A DNA stretch of 64,000 bases from Streptomyces sp. S.PB5 (lineage in GTDB: Bacteria; Actinomycetota; Actinomycetes; Streptomycetales; Streptomycetaceae), in contig NZ_JAQMWP010000003.1 in NCBI RefSeq assembly GCF_030403745.1, forward strand, positions 248,001-312,000. Direction: 5' to 3'. Every line of letters starts with the position of its first letter. Positions within the stretch are counted from its first letter, which is position 1. Below are positions 8,186 to 16,592 of this stretch, piece after piece. Made by a program: the position numbers and the translations under genes. The notes beneath the pieces are model-generated. The model saw nothing but the letters and a program-made list of their open reading frames with translations. It was not told the origin of the DNA and searched no databases.

Positions 8186-11100
8186 GGGGTGGGCTCCTGT
8201 ATGTGGTGCTGCTGTACGTGGTGTTCCTGTATGTGGTGCTCCGTCACGTACGCGATGAGGTCGCCGAGCGTGGAGAGGCGGGACAGCAGCTCCTGGACCG
8301 GGAGTTCGCCGAGGGCGGGGAGGCTTTGCTCGATACGGGCCTTGAGTTCCATCACGGCGACCGAGTCGAGGCCGAGGTCCTCGTAGAGGCGGGCGTCGGG
8401 GGAGAGGTCGGCGGGGTGGTAGCCGCCGACGTGGGCCACGGCTTCGAGGACGGCGGTGTCGGTGGCGGTGGCAGCGGCGGGCCGGGTCTGGTCCGGCGTC
8501 TTGGGACGTTGTGCGGGCGGAGGCGTGGGGAGACCCCGGTGCCAGAAGCGGTGGTCGGTGGCGAAGGCGTACGGCGTCAGTCGGGTCAGGACACGGTCCT
8601 GTGGTGGGTGGACCGCCTCCCAGTCGGGATCGAGGCCCGCCCGGTAGAGGGTGGCGAGGGCCTCGGCGAGGTCTCGGGCGCCCGCTTGCTCGCCGGGGAG
8701 CGGGTGCACCGGATGGGGGCGGTGCGATGTCAACTGGCGGGCCAGCGCGGTGAGTACGGGCTTCGGGCCCAGTTCGACGAGATGGGTCGGGCCCTCGTCC
8801 AGGAGTTGTGCGGCCGCGTCCGCGAACAGGACGGAGGCGCTGATGTGTTCCGTCCAGTACGTGGCGTCCATCGGCTCGGACTCCAGGAGCTTGCCGCGCA
8901 GGGTGGAGTAGACGGGGAGACCGGGGACCCCGCCGCCGATCTGCTCGGCGAGTCGGTGGAAGGGTTCGAGGACGGGACGCATGAGGGGTGAGTGGAAAGC
9001 GTGCGAGACCTCCAGGCGGCGTACCCGGGTCCCGCGGTGCTCCAGTGCCTCGGCGATGCGCCCGAGCGCCGCCAGGTCTCCCGACAGCACGGTGGAGGCC
9101 GGCCCGTTGAGCGCCGCGTAACCGACCAGGGGCTCGTGGTCGACGTACTCCCGCAGCGGCTCGGCCGGGGACCGTACGGCGATCATGCCGCCGCCCTCGG
9201 GGAGCTCCTGCATCAACGCACCGCGTACGGCGACGAGTTGTGCGGCCCCTTCCAGCGGGAGGGCCCCGGCCAGTACGGCGGCGGCGAACTCTCCGACGCT
9301 GTGCCCGAGCAGCAGGTCCGGACGTACGCCCAGCTCGGTGAGGCTCGCGCCGAGGGCGTATCCGACGGCGAACAGGGCGGGTTGGGCCCAGCCGGTGCGG
9401 TGGACGGCCGGGTCGGCGCCGAGCAGCAGGTCGCGGACGCGGCCGCCGGTGTGCGGGAGCAGCACGGTGTCGACGGCGTCGAAGTGGTGCCGGAACAGGG
9501 GGGATTCGCGGTACAGGCGGGCCGCCATGCCCGGGTACTGGGCGCCCTGGCCGGTGAACAGCCAGGCGGTGAAGGGGGGTTCGGTGGGCGGGGCCGCAAG
9601 TGCCGGTGCCTCGGCGGCGGTGCGCAGGCGCGCGGCCAGGTCGGTGGGGTCGGTGGCGGGGACCGCGCAGCGGTGGGTGTGGCCGGACTTGATGCGGTGG
9701 GAGCTCCAGCAGAGGGGGCCGAGGGGGGTGCGGCGGCGGGTGATCGAGTCGGCCTGGGCGAGCAGGTTGCGGCGCAGGGCGGCTTCGGAGGGGGCGGTGA
9801 GGGTGAAGAGCGGGGTGCCCAGGCCGGAGGGGCGGGGTGGAGGTGTGTCGGTGGGGTTCCGGTCGGCGGGGATGCCGAGGGGCGTGCCTTCGTGAGCGGA
9901 GCCTTCCCGGGTGTCGCTCGGACGGCTCGCCTTGCCCGCGCGCGCGTGCGGGCCTCGGGGCGCCGACTCCAGCACCGCGTGCGCGTTCGTGCCGCCCAGC
10001 CCGAAGCTGCTCAGCCCCGCCACCACCGGTCCGGCCCCCAGTCGCAGCGGTGCCTTCAGCAGTCGTAGCCCCTGGTCGGGCAGGTTCAGGGCGGGGTTCT
10101 CACGGGCCGAGAAGCGGCTGGCCGGGACCGTGCGGTGGTGGAGGGCGAGGGCGACCTTGATGAGGCCCGCGATGCCGGCGGCGCCCTCCGTGTGGCCGAG
10201 GTTGCCCTTGACCGAGCCGAGGGCCATGGGGCGGGGGCGGCCGGAGTGGAGGGCGCCCAGGGCCTTCGTCTCGATCATGTCGCCCAGGATCGTGCCGGTG
10301 CCGTGGCCCTCCGTGAAGGTCACGTCCGACGGTTCGACCCCGGCGCGACGGTACGCCGAGGACACCACCGCCTCCTGGCACCAGCGGTTCGGCGCGGTGA
10401 TGCCGTTGCTGCGGCCGTCCTGGTTGACGGCGGTGCCGCGGAGGACCGCGTACACGGGCTGCCCGTCGGCGACCGCGTCCGCGTACCGGCGCAGCACCAC
10501 CGCCCCGACGCCCTCGCCGCGCCCGATGCCGTCCGCGTCCGCGCTGAACGGCTTGCAGCGGCCGTCGGGCGCCGCCAGCCCCGCCTGGGTGTAGAAGATG
10601 CCGAGCGCGGGGGTGAGGGCCAGGTTGACGCCGCCCGCTATCGCCCAGTCGCACTCGCCCGCCAGCAGCGAGTTCGCCGCCAGATGCACCGCCACCAGCG
10701 AGGACGAGCACGCCGTGTCCACCGCCAGGGACGGGCCCTTGAGGTCGAGGTGGTACGAGACCCGGTTGGCGATCATGCAGTAGCCGTTGCCGGAGCCGAT
10801 CTGGGCCGTGATGCCGGACAGGTCCGTGAGCGTCAACTGCGCCCACTCGCTGCCCATCACGCCGACGAACACCCCGGTCGGTGTCCCCGCCAGTCGGTGC
10901 GGGGCGATGCCCGCGTCCTCGACCGCCCGCCACGCGCAGTGCAGCATCAGCCGCTGCTGCGGGTCCATGGAACCGGCCTCGCGAGGCGAGAGGGAGAAGA
11001 ACTCGTGGTCGAAGACGTCCGGGTCGGAGAGGAAGCCCGCCTCGCACGGGAAGTCCGAGGCCGCCCACCGGTCGGCCGGCACCGGACGGGCCGTGTCACC

Positions 11101-11193
11101 GGAGCGCATCAGCAACTCCCAGTAGCCGCCAGGCCCTTCGGCCGCCGGGAACCGGCAGTCGATGCCCGTGATCGCGATGGCGTCCGCCGTCAC
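8182..11193 (-). CDS. Type I polyketide synthase, single KS-AT-ACP module
   Basis: A 1003-residue module. KS at about 1-410: VDTACSSS with Cys162, EGHGTG His297 and KGNLGH His334. AT at about 540-830: GHSVGE with Ser632 and the HAFH motif that marks malonyl-CoA specificity. A C-terminal ACP at about 905-975 has its Ser in LGLDSVAVMEL. No KR, DH, ER, TE or docking domain is present, so the product is an unreduced beta-ketoacyl-ACP, as needed for a 3-acyl tetronate. GTG 11193 overlaps the upstream ACP stop (GTGA); the ORF upstream of this start has no PKS character. The C-terminus has a His/Gln-rich repeat (EHHIQEHHVQQHHIQEPTP). I infer that the fatty acyl chain comes from the preceding ACP. 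Confidence 0.93.
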   Translation of the reverse strand: MTADAIAITGIDCRFPAAEGPGGYWELLMRSGDTARPVPADRWAASDFPCEAGFLSDPDVFDHEFFSLSPREAGSMDPQQRLMLHCAWRAVEDAGIAPHRLAGTPTGVFVGVMGSEWAQLTLTDLSGITAQIGSGNGYCMIANRVSYHLDLKGPSLAVDTACSSSLVAVHLAANSLLAGECDWAIAGGVNLALTPALGIFYTQAGLAAPDGRCKPFSADADGIGRGEGVGAVVLRRYADAVADGQPVYAVLRGTAVNQDGRSNGITAPNRWCQEAVVSSAYRRAGVEPSDVTFTEGHGTGTILGDMIETKALGALHSGRPRPMALGSVKGNLGHTEGAAGIAGLIKVALALHHRTVPASRFSARENPALNLPDQGLRLLKAPLRLGAGPVVAGLSSFGLGGTNAHAVLESAPRGPHARAGKASRPSDTREGSAHEGTPLGIPADRNPTDTPPPRPSGLGTPLFTLTAPSEAALRRNLLAQADSITRRRTPLGPLCWSSHRIKSGHTHRCAVPATDPTDLAARLRTAAEAPALAAPPTEPPFTAWLFTGQGAQYPGMAARLYRESPLFRHHFDAVDTVLLPHTGGRVRDLLLGADPAVHRTGWAQPALFAVGYALGASLTELGVRPDLLLGHSVGEFAAAVLAGALPLEGAAQLVAVRGALMQELPEGGGMIAVRSPAEPLREYVDHEPLVGYAALNGPASTVLSGDLAALGRIAEALEHRGTRVRRLEVSHAFHSPLMRPVLEPFHRLAEQIGGGVPGLPVYSTLRGKLLESEPMDATYWTEHISASVLFADAAAQLLDEGPTHLVELGPKPVLTALARQLTSHRPHPVHPLPGEQAGARDLAEALATLYRAGLDPDWEAVHPPQDRVLTRLTPYAFATDHRFWHRGLPTPPPAQRPKTPDQTRPAAATATDTAVLEAVAHVGGYHPADLSPDARLYEDLGLDSVAVMELKARIEQSLPALGELPVQELLSRLSTLGDLIAYVTEHHIQEHHVQQHHIQEPTP

Positions 11194-11468
11194 GGGGTCG
11201 CCTCCAGCCGGCTCAGCAGGTGACCGGCCAGCGCCCGGACCGTCGGATAGTCCCAGGCCGCCGTCGGATCGATCTGCACCCCGAACGCGTCCTCGACATC
11301 GCCGCACAGACTGAGCGCGGCCACCGAGTCCAGGCCGTACTGGGCGAGCGGCACCGCCGGGTCTATCTCGGACGGCGGGGTGCGCAGATACTCGGCGACG
11401 CGCTGCGCCAGCCAGTCGGTCAGCGTCCGCTCGGTGTGGGTGCTCGGCACGGTCATCGGATGCTCCAT
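11190..11468 (-). CDS. Acyl carrier protein (fatty acyl carrier candidate)
   Basis: A 92-residue ACP with the attachment Ser in YGLDSVAALSLCGDVE. Starts are possible at ATG 11468 or ATG 11456. The gene lies between two acyl-CoA-dehydrogenase-like genes plus the fatty acyl-AMP ligase upstream and the PKS downstream, and its stop overlaps the PKS GTG. Fatty acyl-AMP ligases load free fatty acids onto a partner ACP. This is the obvious partner, and it would present the chain first to the dehydrogenases and then to the KS. Confidence 0.85.
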   Translation of the reverse strand: MEHPMTVPSTHTERTLTDWLAQRVAEYLRTPPSEIDPAVPLAQYGLDSVAALSLCGDVEDAFGVQIDPTAAWDYPTVRALAGHLLSRLEATP

Positions 11469-11473
11469 CGGTG

Positions 11474-13132
11474 TCAGCCGTCCAGGGAGAGGTCGTACAG
11501 GTCGAAGGACCGGTGCTCGTCGTAGCGGCGCAGGAGTTCCGCACGCACCCGGGCCGTGAGGCCGGTAGGCGGTGGAGCGGGGCGCAGTCCGAGGCGGGCC
11601 GCCGTCCGGTGCAGCGCGGCCGCGAGCCACGCCGGGTCCGCGAGGAACCCGTCGGACGCCGCCCGCCACACCCCGGCTGCGGCCGCCGCGGCGAGCAACT
11701 GCGCGTAGCGGTCGGCGAGCCGGAAGGACGCCGGACCGGCCAGCGGTGTGCGTTCGGCCGGCGGCAGCGCGAGGGCCTCAGCCCGTACGACGGCCAGCTC
11801 CTCGGCCAACTGCCTCAGCAGCGCCGCCGTGCACGCGTCCGGGACCTCCGGCACGGCATCCAGTACGCCGCCCAGGGCGTCCCCGTCGGCCGCCAGTGTG
11901 AGCGCCTCGTACGGGATGCCCGGGGTGAGTGTGCCGCCCGGTGTGAAGAGGTCGTTCGGGGCCGGCGGACCGGGATTCCTTGCCAGGCGCGGGAGTTGGG
12001 GGATCAGGGTGGCGAGGCAGGCGGTGGATCCGGCGTGGCCGAGGCTGAGGACGGGCAGGTCGCGCAGATGCTTGCCGAAGATCGCGTGCTCGCCCTCGCG
12101 GACGTAGAAGCGGGCGCCGAGGATCACCGAGAGGTCGCCCGCGGTGCGGCCCAGCAGCCTCGGGACCAGGTACTTCACCGCCGCGCCCGTCACGCTCGAC
12201 TGGCCCGGCAGCAGATGCACCGCTCTCGCGGCGGCCAGCGCCAGGCTGTCGCAGAGGAGGAGGTCGGTGAAGGCGCCGGTCAGGGTCGTGGCGGCGTGCG
12301 GGAGGTCCAGGACGCGGCCCCGGTACAGGCGGCGGCCGAGGGCGAAGCGCAGGACCGTGCGCAGACAGGTGTCGACCGTGCCGACCGCCATGCCCGGCAG
12401 GGCGCTGCGGGTGATCTGGAAGGAGCGCAGGGCGAGTTCGGCGCCGTGGCCCTCCTCGCCGACCAGCGCACCGGCCGGGATCGCACAGTCGCGGAAGTCC
12501 AGGCCGGTCAGATGGCAGCCGCGTACGCCCGCGGTGCGGTAACGGGGGAGGAAGGCCAGCCCTTCCCCGCAGTCCTCGGGGCCGGTGAGCAGCACGGAGT
12601 GGCTGCGCGCTCCCGGGGCCGGGTCGGTGCGGGCGAACAGCACCCACGCGGCCGCGCGGTCGGCGTTGTTGATGACCTGCTTGGTGCCGTCGAGGACATA
12701 GCCGCCCGGGATCCGACGGGCCGTGAACTCGTTGCGCAGGAAGTCGTTGCCGTGCGCCAGCTCGTGGTACGCCACCGACACCTTGGCCCCGTCGAGCAGC
12801 AACCCGGCGAGGTGCTTGCGCTGTTGGGGCGAGCCGCCCGCCCATATGTTCACGGCGGCCATGAAGGACGTGACGCCGTAGCCCAGCCCCAGTCCGACAT
12901 CGCGCCGGAACACCTCACGGGCGACCCGCACCAGCGAGTCCAACCGGTCGAGCCGGCCACCGAGTTCGGTGGGGACGAACTCGGCGCCGAACCCGAAGCG
13001 GTCGAGGAGATCCTCGCCCGCCGCGCTCAACTCGCCTCGCTCGTCGGCCGCCAGCAGCGCCGACCGGCCCACCGGGTTCGCCGGGTCGTCCGGATCGCCG
13101 AACAGGCCGATCAGTTCCTGGACGCGGTTCAT
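11474..13132 (-). CDS. Acyl-CoA dehydrogenase family protein 1 (acyl-ACP desaturation candidate)
   Basis: A 552-residue flavoprotein of the acyl-CoA dehydrogenase fold. It is clearly paralogous to the next gene: YVLDGTKQVINNADRAAAWV corresponds to WRVSGEKWLINNATRGSVLT there. The usual TEPxxGSD signature is degenerate here (YHELAHGNDF), and the family C-terminal block appears as SLGHAGSTACLATLIPQ. It is longer than the usual 380-400 residues because of a C-terminal extension of about 130 residues. ATG 13132 overlaps the upstream stop (ATGA). It probably introduces or helps introduce a double bond in the ACP-bound chain, possibly as a heteromer with its paralogue. The site of desaturation is unknown. 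The degenerate signature leaves open a structural rather than catalytic role. Confidence 0.75.
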   Translation of the reverse strand: MNRVQELIGLFGDPDDPANPVGRSALLAADERGELSAAGEDLLDRFGFGAEFVPTELGGRLDRLDSLVRVAREVFRRDVGLGLGYGVTSFMAAVNIWAGGSPQQRKHLAGLLLDGAKVSVAYHELAHGNDFLRNEFTARRIPGGYVLDGTKQVINNADRAAAWVLFARTDPAPGARSHSVLLTGPEDCGEGLAFLPRYRTAGVRGCHLTGLDFRDCAIPAGALVGEEGHGAELALRSFQITRSALPGMAVGTVDTCLRTVLRFALGRRLYRGRVLDLPHAATTLTGAFTDLLLCDSLALAAARAVHLLPGQSSVTGAAVKYLVPRLLGRTAGDLSVILGARFYVREGEHAIFGKHLRDLPVLSLGHAGSTACLATLIPQLPRLARNPGPPAPNDLFTPGGTLTPGIPYEALTLAADGDALGGVLDAVPEVPDACTAALLRQLAEELAVVRAEALALPPAERTPLAGPASFRLADRYAQLLAAAAAAGVWRAASDGFLADPAWLAAALHRTAARLGLRPAPPPTGLTARVRAELLRRYDEHRSFDLYDLSLDG

Positions 13133-14844
13133 ACCGTCTCCCTCGCCAGACCGAGCCGCAGCAGCGAGAACAGCCGGTCCGTCCGCCCTGCCTCGTACGC
13201 CTCGTCCAGCAGTCGCTCGTACGCCTCCGGGTCGGCCGGGCCCTGCTGCTCGCCGAGCCGCACCAGCAGCCGGTCGAGCGCCGCCCGCAGCCAGACGCCG
13301 TCGCGCCACACCCCGTCGGTCGCCACCAGCCGGTTGTGCAGCCACAGGCCAAGACAGGCGGCGCCCGCGAAGCACAGGCAGTAGCGCCGCGCCGTCTCGA
13401 AGGCCTCGTACGGGACCCCGGCGGCCAGGTCCCAGGGCGCCGCCATCTCCTCGTGGACCTTCTCGGTGACCGTCAGCAGACGCCGGGCGGCAGCGGCGAG
13501 GGCGGGGTGGGACTCCGCCCGGGCCACCCAGGCGGGGAGCGCGCCGAGCACCGAACTCCCGTACCGGGACAGCAGGGAGAGACCCCTCGCGTCGAACTCC
13601 GGCAGCGGGACGGAGAGGTCGCAGGCCGCGACCGGTTCGTCCGCCTGGCCCCGCCCCCAGTGCCGTACCAGTGAACGGAACTGGTTCACCAGGGAGTTGA
13701 GGTTGACCAGGGTGTTGCCGTCGAAGAGGGAGACGATGCGGTGATCGCGTTCGACCTTCTCGAACAGGCCGTAGTGGTCCGCCCCGGCGAGGAAGGCGCG
13801 CGCCCCGAGGAGGGCGGCCAGTTCGCGCAGCAGCTCCTCCGTGCCGGTCGGCACCAGGTACTTGGTGACGGCGGAGACCACGCTCAGCTCGCCGGTCGCG
13901 GTGTGGACCAGGCGGGCGGCGACCAGGGAGAGCGCCTCGTGGGTGAGGACGTCGGCCGCCGCGGAGGCCAGGACGTGCCGCGCCTGGGGGAGTTCGGCGA
14001 GCGGGCGGCCGTACAGGCGGCGTTCGGCCGCGAAGCCGAGGGCGAGGCTGAGGCCGTGGTCGGCGGCGCCGAGGGAGAGGGAGGCGCACATGGTGCGGGT
14101 CAGCTGCAGGGCCTTGAGGACGGTTTCGATGCCGCCGCCCTCGGTGCCGACGACCGTGGTCCGGGGCAGGCGGGCGCGGTGCAGGGCGATGCCGGAGATG
14201 TCGGCGCCGCGGATGCCGTGGGTGGGGATCTTCGGGAGGTGGCGGTAACTGCCGGGCGGCAGCTCGCGTTTGTCGGCGAGCAGGACGCTGAAGCCGCGCG
14301 GTCCGCCGTCCGGGCCGGTGCGTGCGAGGAGGGTCAGGACACTGCCCCGGGTGGCGTTGTTGATCAGCCACTTCTCACCGCTCACCCGCCACGCCCCGGG
14401 CCCGTCCGGTACCGCCTCCACCTCCCCGGCGAGCAGGTCGCTGCCGTGCGCGCGCTCGGTCAGACCGAGGGCGACCGGGACCCCTGCGCGGATGTCCGCG
14501 CCGAGCCGGGCCGCCTGTTCGGCGCTGCCCGCGATCCAGACGCAGACCGCGCCGAGGTAGGTCTTGCCGTGCGCGACGGCCACGGTCAGGTCCCGTCGGG
14601 CCACCGTCCGCAGCAGCTGGAGGGCGTGCTCGTAGTCGCGCAGCCGGCCGCCGACCGGGGCGGGCACGTAGTAGTCGGGCAGCCCCCAGTCGTCCAGCAG
14701 CCGGCAGATCTCCGCCGGGAACTCCTCGCGCGCGTCGAGGGAGGCCGAGGCCGCGTCGGAGAAGGGGGAGCGCGGGTCGGCGGGGTCGCCGAGGTAGAGC
14801 TCCAGCTCCTCGGCGAGACGGTACGGGGAGTGCTCCATCGTCAT
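13129..14844 (-). CDS. Acyl-CoA dehydrogenase family protein 2 (acyl-ACP desaturation candidate)
   Basis: A 571-residue paralogue of the downstream gene with a better preserved dehydrogenase signature: LTERAHGSDLL in the flavin/substrate loop and SLFDGNTLVNLNSLVNQF in the C-terminal helix region. ATG 14844 overlaps the FAAL stop by 4 bp; a second ATG at 14838 is possible. Position directly after the fatty acyl-AMP ligase and before the ACP suggests that it oxidises an ACP-tethered fatty chain using FAD. A pair of diverged, adjacent dehydrogenases recalls heteromeric acyl-CoA dehydrogenases of actinobacteria. The regiochemistry cannot be read from the sequence. Confidence 0.8.
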   Translation of the reverse strand: MTMEHSPYRLAEELELYLGDPADPRSPFSDAASASLDAREEFPAEICRLLDDWGLPDYYVPAPVGGRLRDYEHALQLLRTVARRDLTVAVAHGKTYLGAVCVWIAGSAEQAARLGADIRAGVPVALGLTERAHGSDLLAGEVEAVPDGPGAWRVSGEKWLINNATRGSVLTLLARTGPDGGPRGFSVLLADKRELPPGSYRHLPKIPTHGIRGADISGIALHRARLPRTTVVGTEGGGIETVLKALQLTRTMCASLSLGAADHGLSLALGFAAERRLYGRPLAELPQARHVLASAAADVLTHEALSLVAARLVHTATGELSVVSAVTKYLVPTGTEELLRELAALLGARAFLAGADHYGLFEKVERDHRIVSLFDGNTLVNLNSLVNQFRSLVRHWGRGQADEPVAACDLSVPLPEFDARGLSLLSRYGSSVLGALPAWVARAESHPALAAAARRLLTVTEKVHEEMAAPWDLAAGVPYEAFETARRYCLCFAGAACLGLWLHNRLVATDGVWRDGVWLRAALDRLLVRLGEQQGPADPEAYERLLDEAYEAGRTDRLFSLLRLGLARETV

Positions 14845-16592
14845 GCCGGGCTCACCCGCGCCAGCGCCCGGTCGGCCGCGTCGCTGACCAGCTCGCGTAC
14901 CGCCGGTTCGAGCACCTCGTACAGCGGGACGAGGGCGCCTTCGAGGAACAGCCTTCGCATCAGGGTGCGTTGGACCTTGCCGCTGGTGGTGCGGCGGACC
15001 GTGCCGGGGCGGACGAGCACCACATTGCCCGCCGCGACCGAGAACTGACGGCCTATCTGCAACTGGACCGCCGTGGCGACCGCGCGGAGATCGCCGTCCG
15101 GGACGGCCGCGGCCCGCACCTCCTGTACGACGACCAGGTGTTCGCCCGCCGCGCTCTGCACGGCGAACGCGGCGCCCGTGCCGGCGGCGAGCGAGCGGTC
15201 CGCGGACTGCACGGTGCGCTCCACGTCGTGCGGGTACACATTGCGCCCGGCGAGGATGATGACCTCCTTGAGCCGGCCGGTGACGAAGAGCTCACCGCCG
15301 TCGAGGACACCGAGGTCGCCGGTGCGGAGCCAGCCGTCGGGGGAGCGGCTCTCGGCCGTGGCCCGCGGGTTGCGGAAGTAGCCGGGGGTGACGCTCGGGC
15401 CGCGGACCCAGATCTCGCCGACGGCTCCCGGGGGCCGGTCGGCTCCCGTGGCCGGGTCGGTGACGCGGATCTCGCAGTCGCGGACCGTGCCGCTGCCGGC
15501 GAGGGTCCGCACCGAGGAGCCCTCGACGGGCGGGGCCAGCTCGCCCAGCTCCAGGGCGGTGGCGTCCACCTGCCTGGTCACCGGCGGGGCCTTGGGGCGG
15601 CAGCCTGTCACCAGCAGGGTCGTCTCCGCCATGCCGTAGCAGGGGAAGAAGGTCTCGGGCCGGAAGCCGGCCGGGGCGAAGCGGTCGGCGAAGGCCTGGA
15701 GGGTGTCGGCGCGCACGGGCTCGGCCCCGTTGGGGGCCACCCGCCAGCCGGACAGGTCCAGGGTGGCCAACTGCTCGTCGGTGACCCGGCGTACGCACAG
15801 GTCGAAGGCGAAGTTGGGGCCGCCGCTGCCGCTCAGCCGGTAGTCGTCGATCATCTTCAGCCAGCGGTGCGGGCGTTTGAGGAACGCGGTCGGCGGCATC
15901 AGGACCGCGGTGCCGCCCGCGTAGAGGGGCTGGAGGATATGGCCGATGAGCCCGAGGTCGTGGTAGTGCGGCAGCCAGCCGCCGCCGACGGTGTCCGGGC
16001 CGGTCCCCGTCCACGCCTGGATGGCCGCCTCGTTGGCGAGCAGATTGGCGTGGGTGACCATCACACCCTTGGGGTCGCTGGTCGAGCCCGAGGTGTACTG
16101 CAGGAACGCGAGATCGCCCGGGCCGGTGGCCGGTGGCCGCCAGTCCGCCGGGTCGGCGAAGTCGCCCTCGCCGTCGGTGCCCAGACAGTGGACGTGCGGC
16201 ATGTTCTCCGCGGCCAGCCACGCCTCCAGGGCGGGGGCCAGCTCGGGGGACGTCAGCACCGCGACCGCCTCGGCGTCGCGCAGGATGCCGGTGACCCGGG
16301 CCAGACCGCGGCCCTGATCGGTGGGGACCGGGGCGGGGACGGCGACGGCACCGGCGTACAGACAGCCCAGGAAGGCCGCGGTGAAGGCGGTGCCCGAGGG
16401 GTGGAGGAGCAGCACCTGGCGGCCCACCGCGCCGCGGGCGCGCAGCCAGACGGCGATACGGCGGGCCCGGGTGTCGAGGGCGGCGTACGTGACGTGCTCG
16501 GCGGTGTCGTCCTGGAGGTGGATCAGGGCGTCCTTGGCCGCGTGGGCGGCCATGTTCTCCAGGATGACCTCGGTGAAGGTCCTGCTGCTCAC
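14841..16592 (-). CDS. Fatty acyl-AMP ligase (FAAL)
   Basis: A 583-residue adenylate-forming enzyme. The P-loop is LQYTSGSTSDPKGVMVTH at about residues 165-181. Further motifs are GWLPHYHDLGL, typical of FAALs, CYGMAETTL, and the hinge/acceptor motifs GWLRTGDLGVL and GRLKEVIILAGRNVYPHDVE. FAALs activate a free medium or long-chain fatty acid with ATP and pass it to an ACP rather than to CoA. GTG 16592 overlaps the FkbH stop (GTGA). The gene supplies the starter chain of the pathway and implies that the acyl part of the product is fatty-acid derived, not built by a long PKS line. Confidence 0.9.
   Translation of the reverse strand: MSSRTFTEVILENMAAHAAKDALIHLQDDTAEHVTYAALDTRARRIAVWLRARGAVGRQVLLLHPSGTAFTAAFLGCLYAGAVAVPAPVPTDQGRGLARVTGILRDAEAVAVLTSPELAPALEAWLAAENMPHVHCLGTDGEGDFADPADWRPPATGPGDLAFLQYTSGSTSDPKGVMVTHANLLANEAAIQAWTGTGPDTVGGGWLPHYHDLGLIGHILQPLYAGGTAVLMPPTAFLKRPHRWLKMIDDYRLSGSGGPNFAFDLCVRRVTDEQLATLDLSGWRVAPNGAEPVRADTLQAFADRFAPAGFRPETFFPCYGMAETTLLVTGCRPKAPPVTRQVDATALELGELAPPVEGSSVRTLAGSGTVRDCEIRVTDPATGADRPPGAVGEIWVRGPSVTPGYFRNPRATAESRSPDGWLRTGDLGVLDGGELFVTGRLKEVIILAGRNVYPHDVERTVQSADRSLAAGTGAAFAVQSAAGEHLVVVQEVRAAAVPDGDLRAVATAVQLQIGRQFSVAAGNVVLVRPGTVRRTTSGKVQRTLMRRLFLEGALVPLYEVLEPAVRELVSDAADRALARVSPA

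Noticed and set aside
8182-11193. Ketoreductase or dehydratase domain in the PKS
   Set aside because: The space between AT (ending about residue 830) and ACP (from about 905) is too short and lacks Rossmann or hot-dog motifs.
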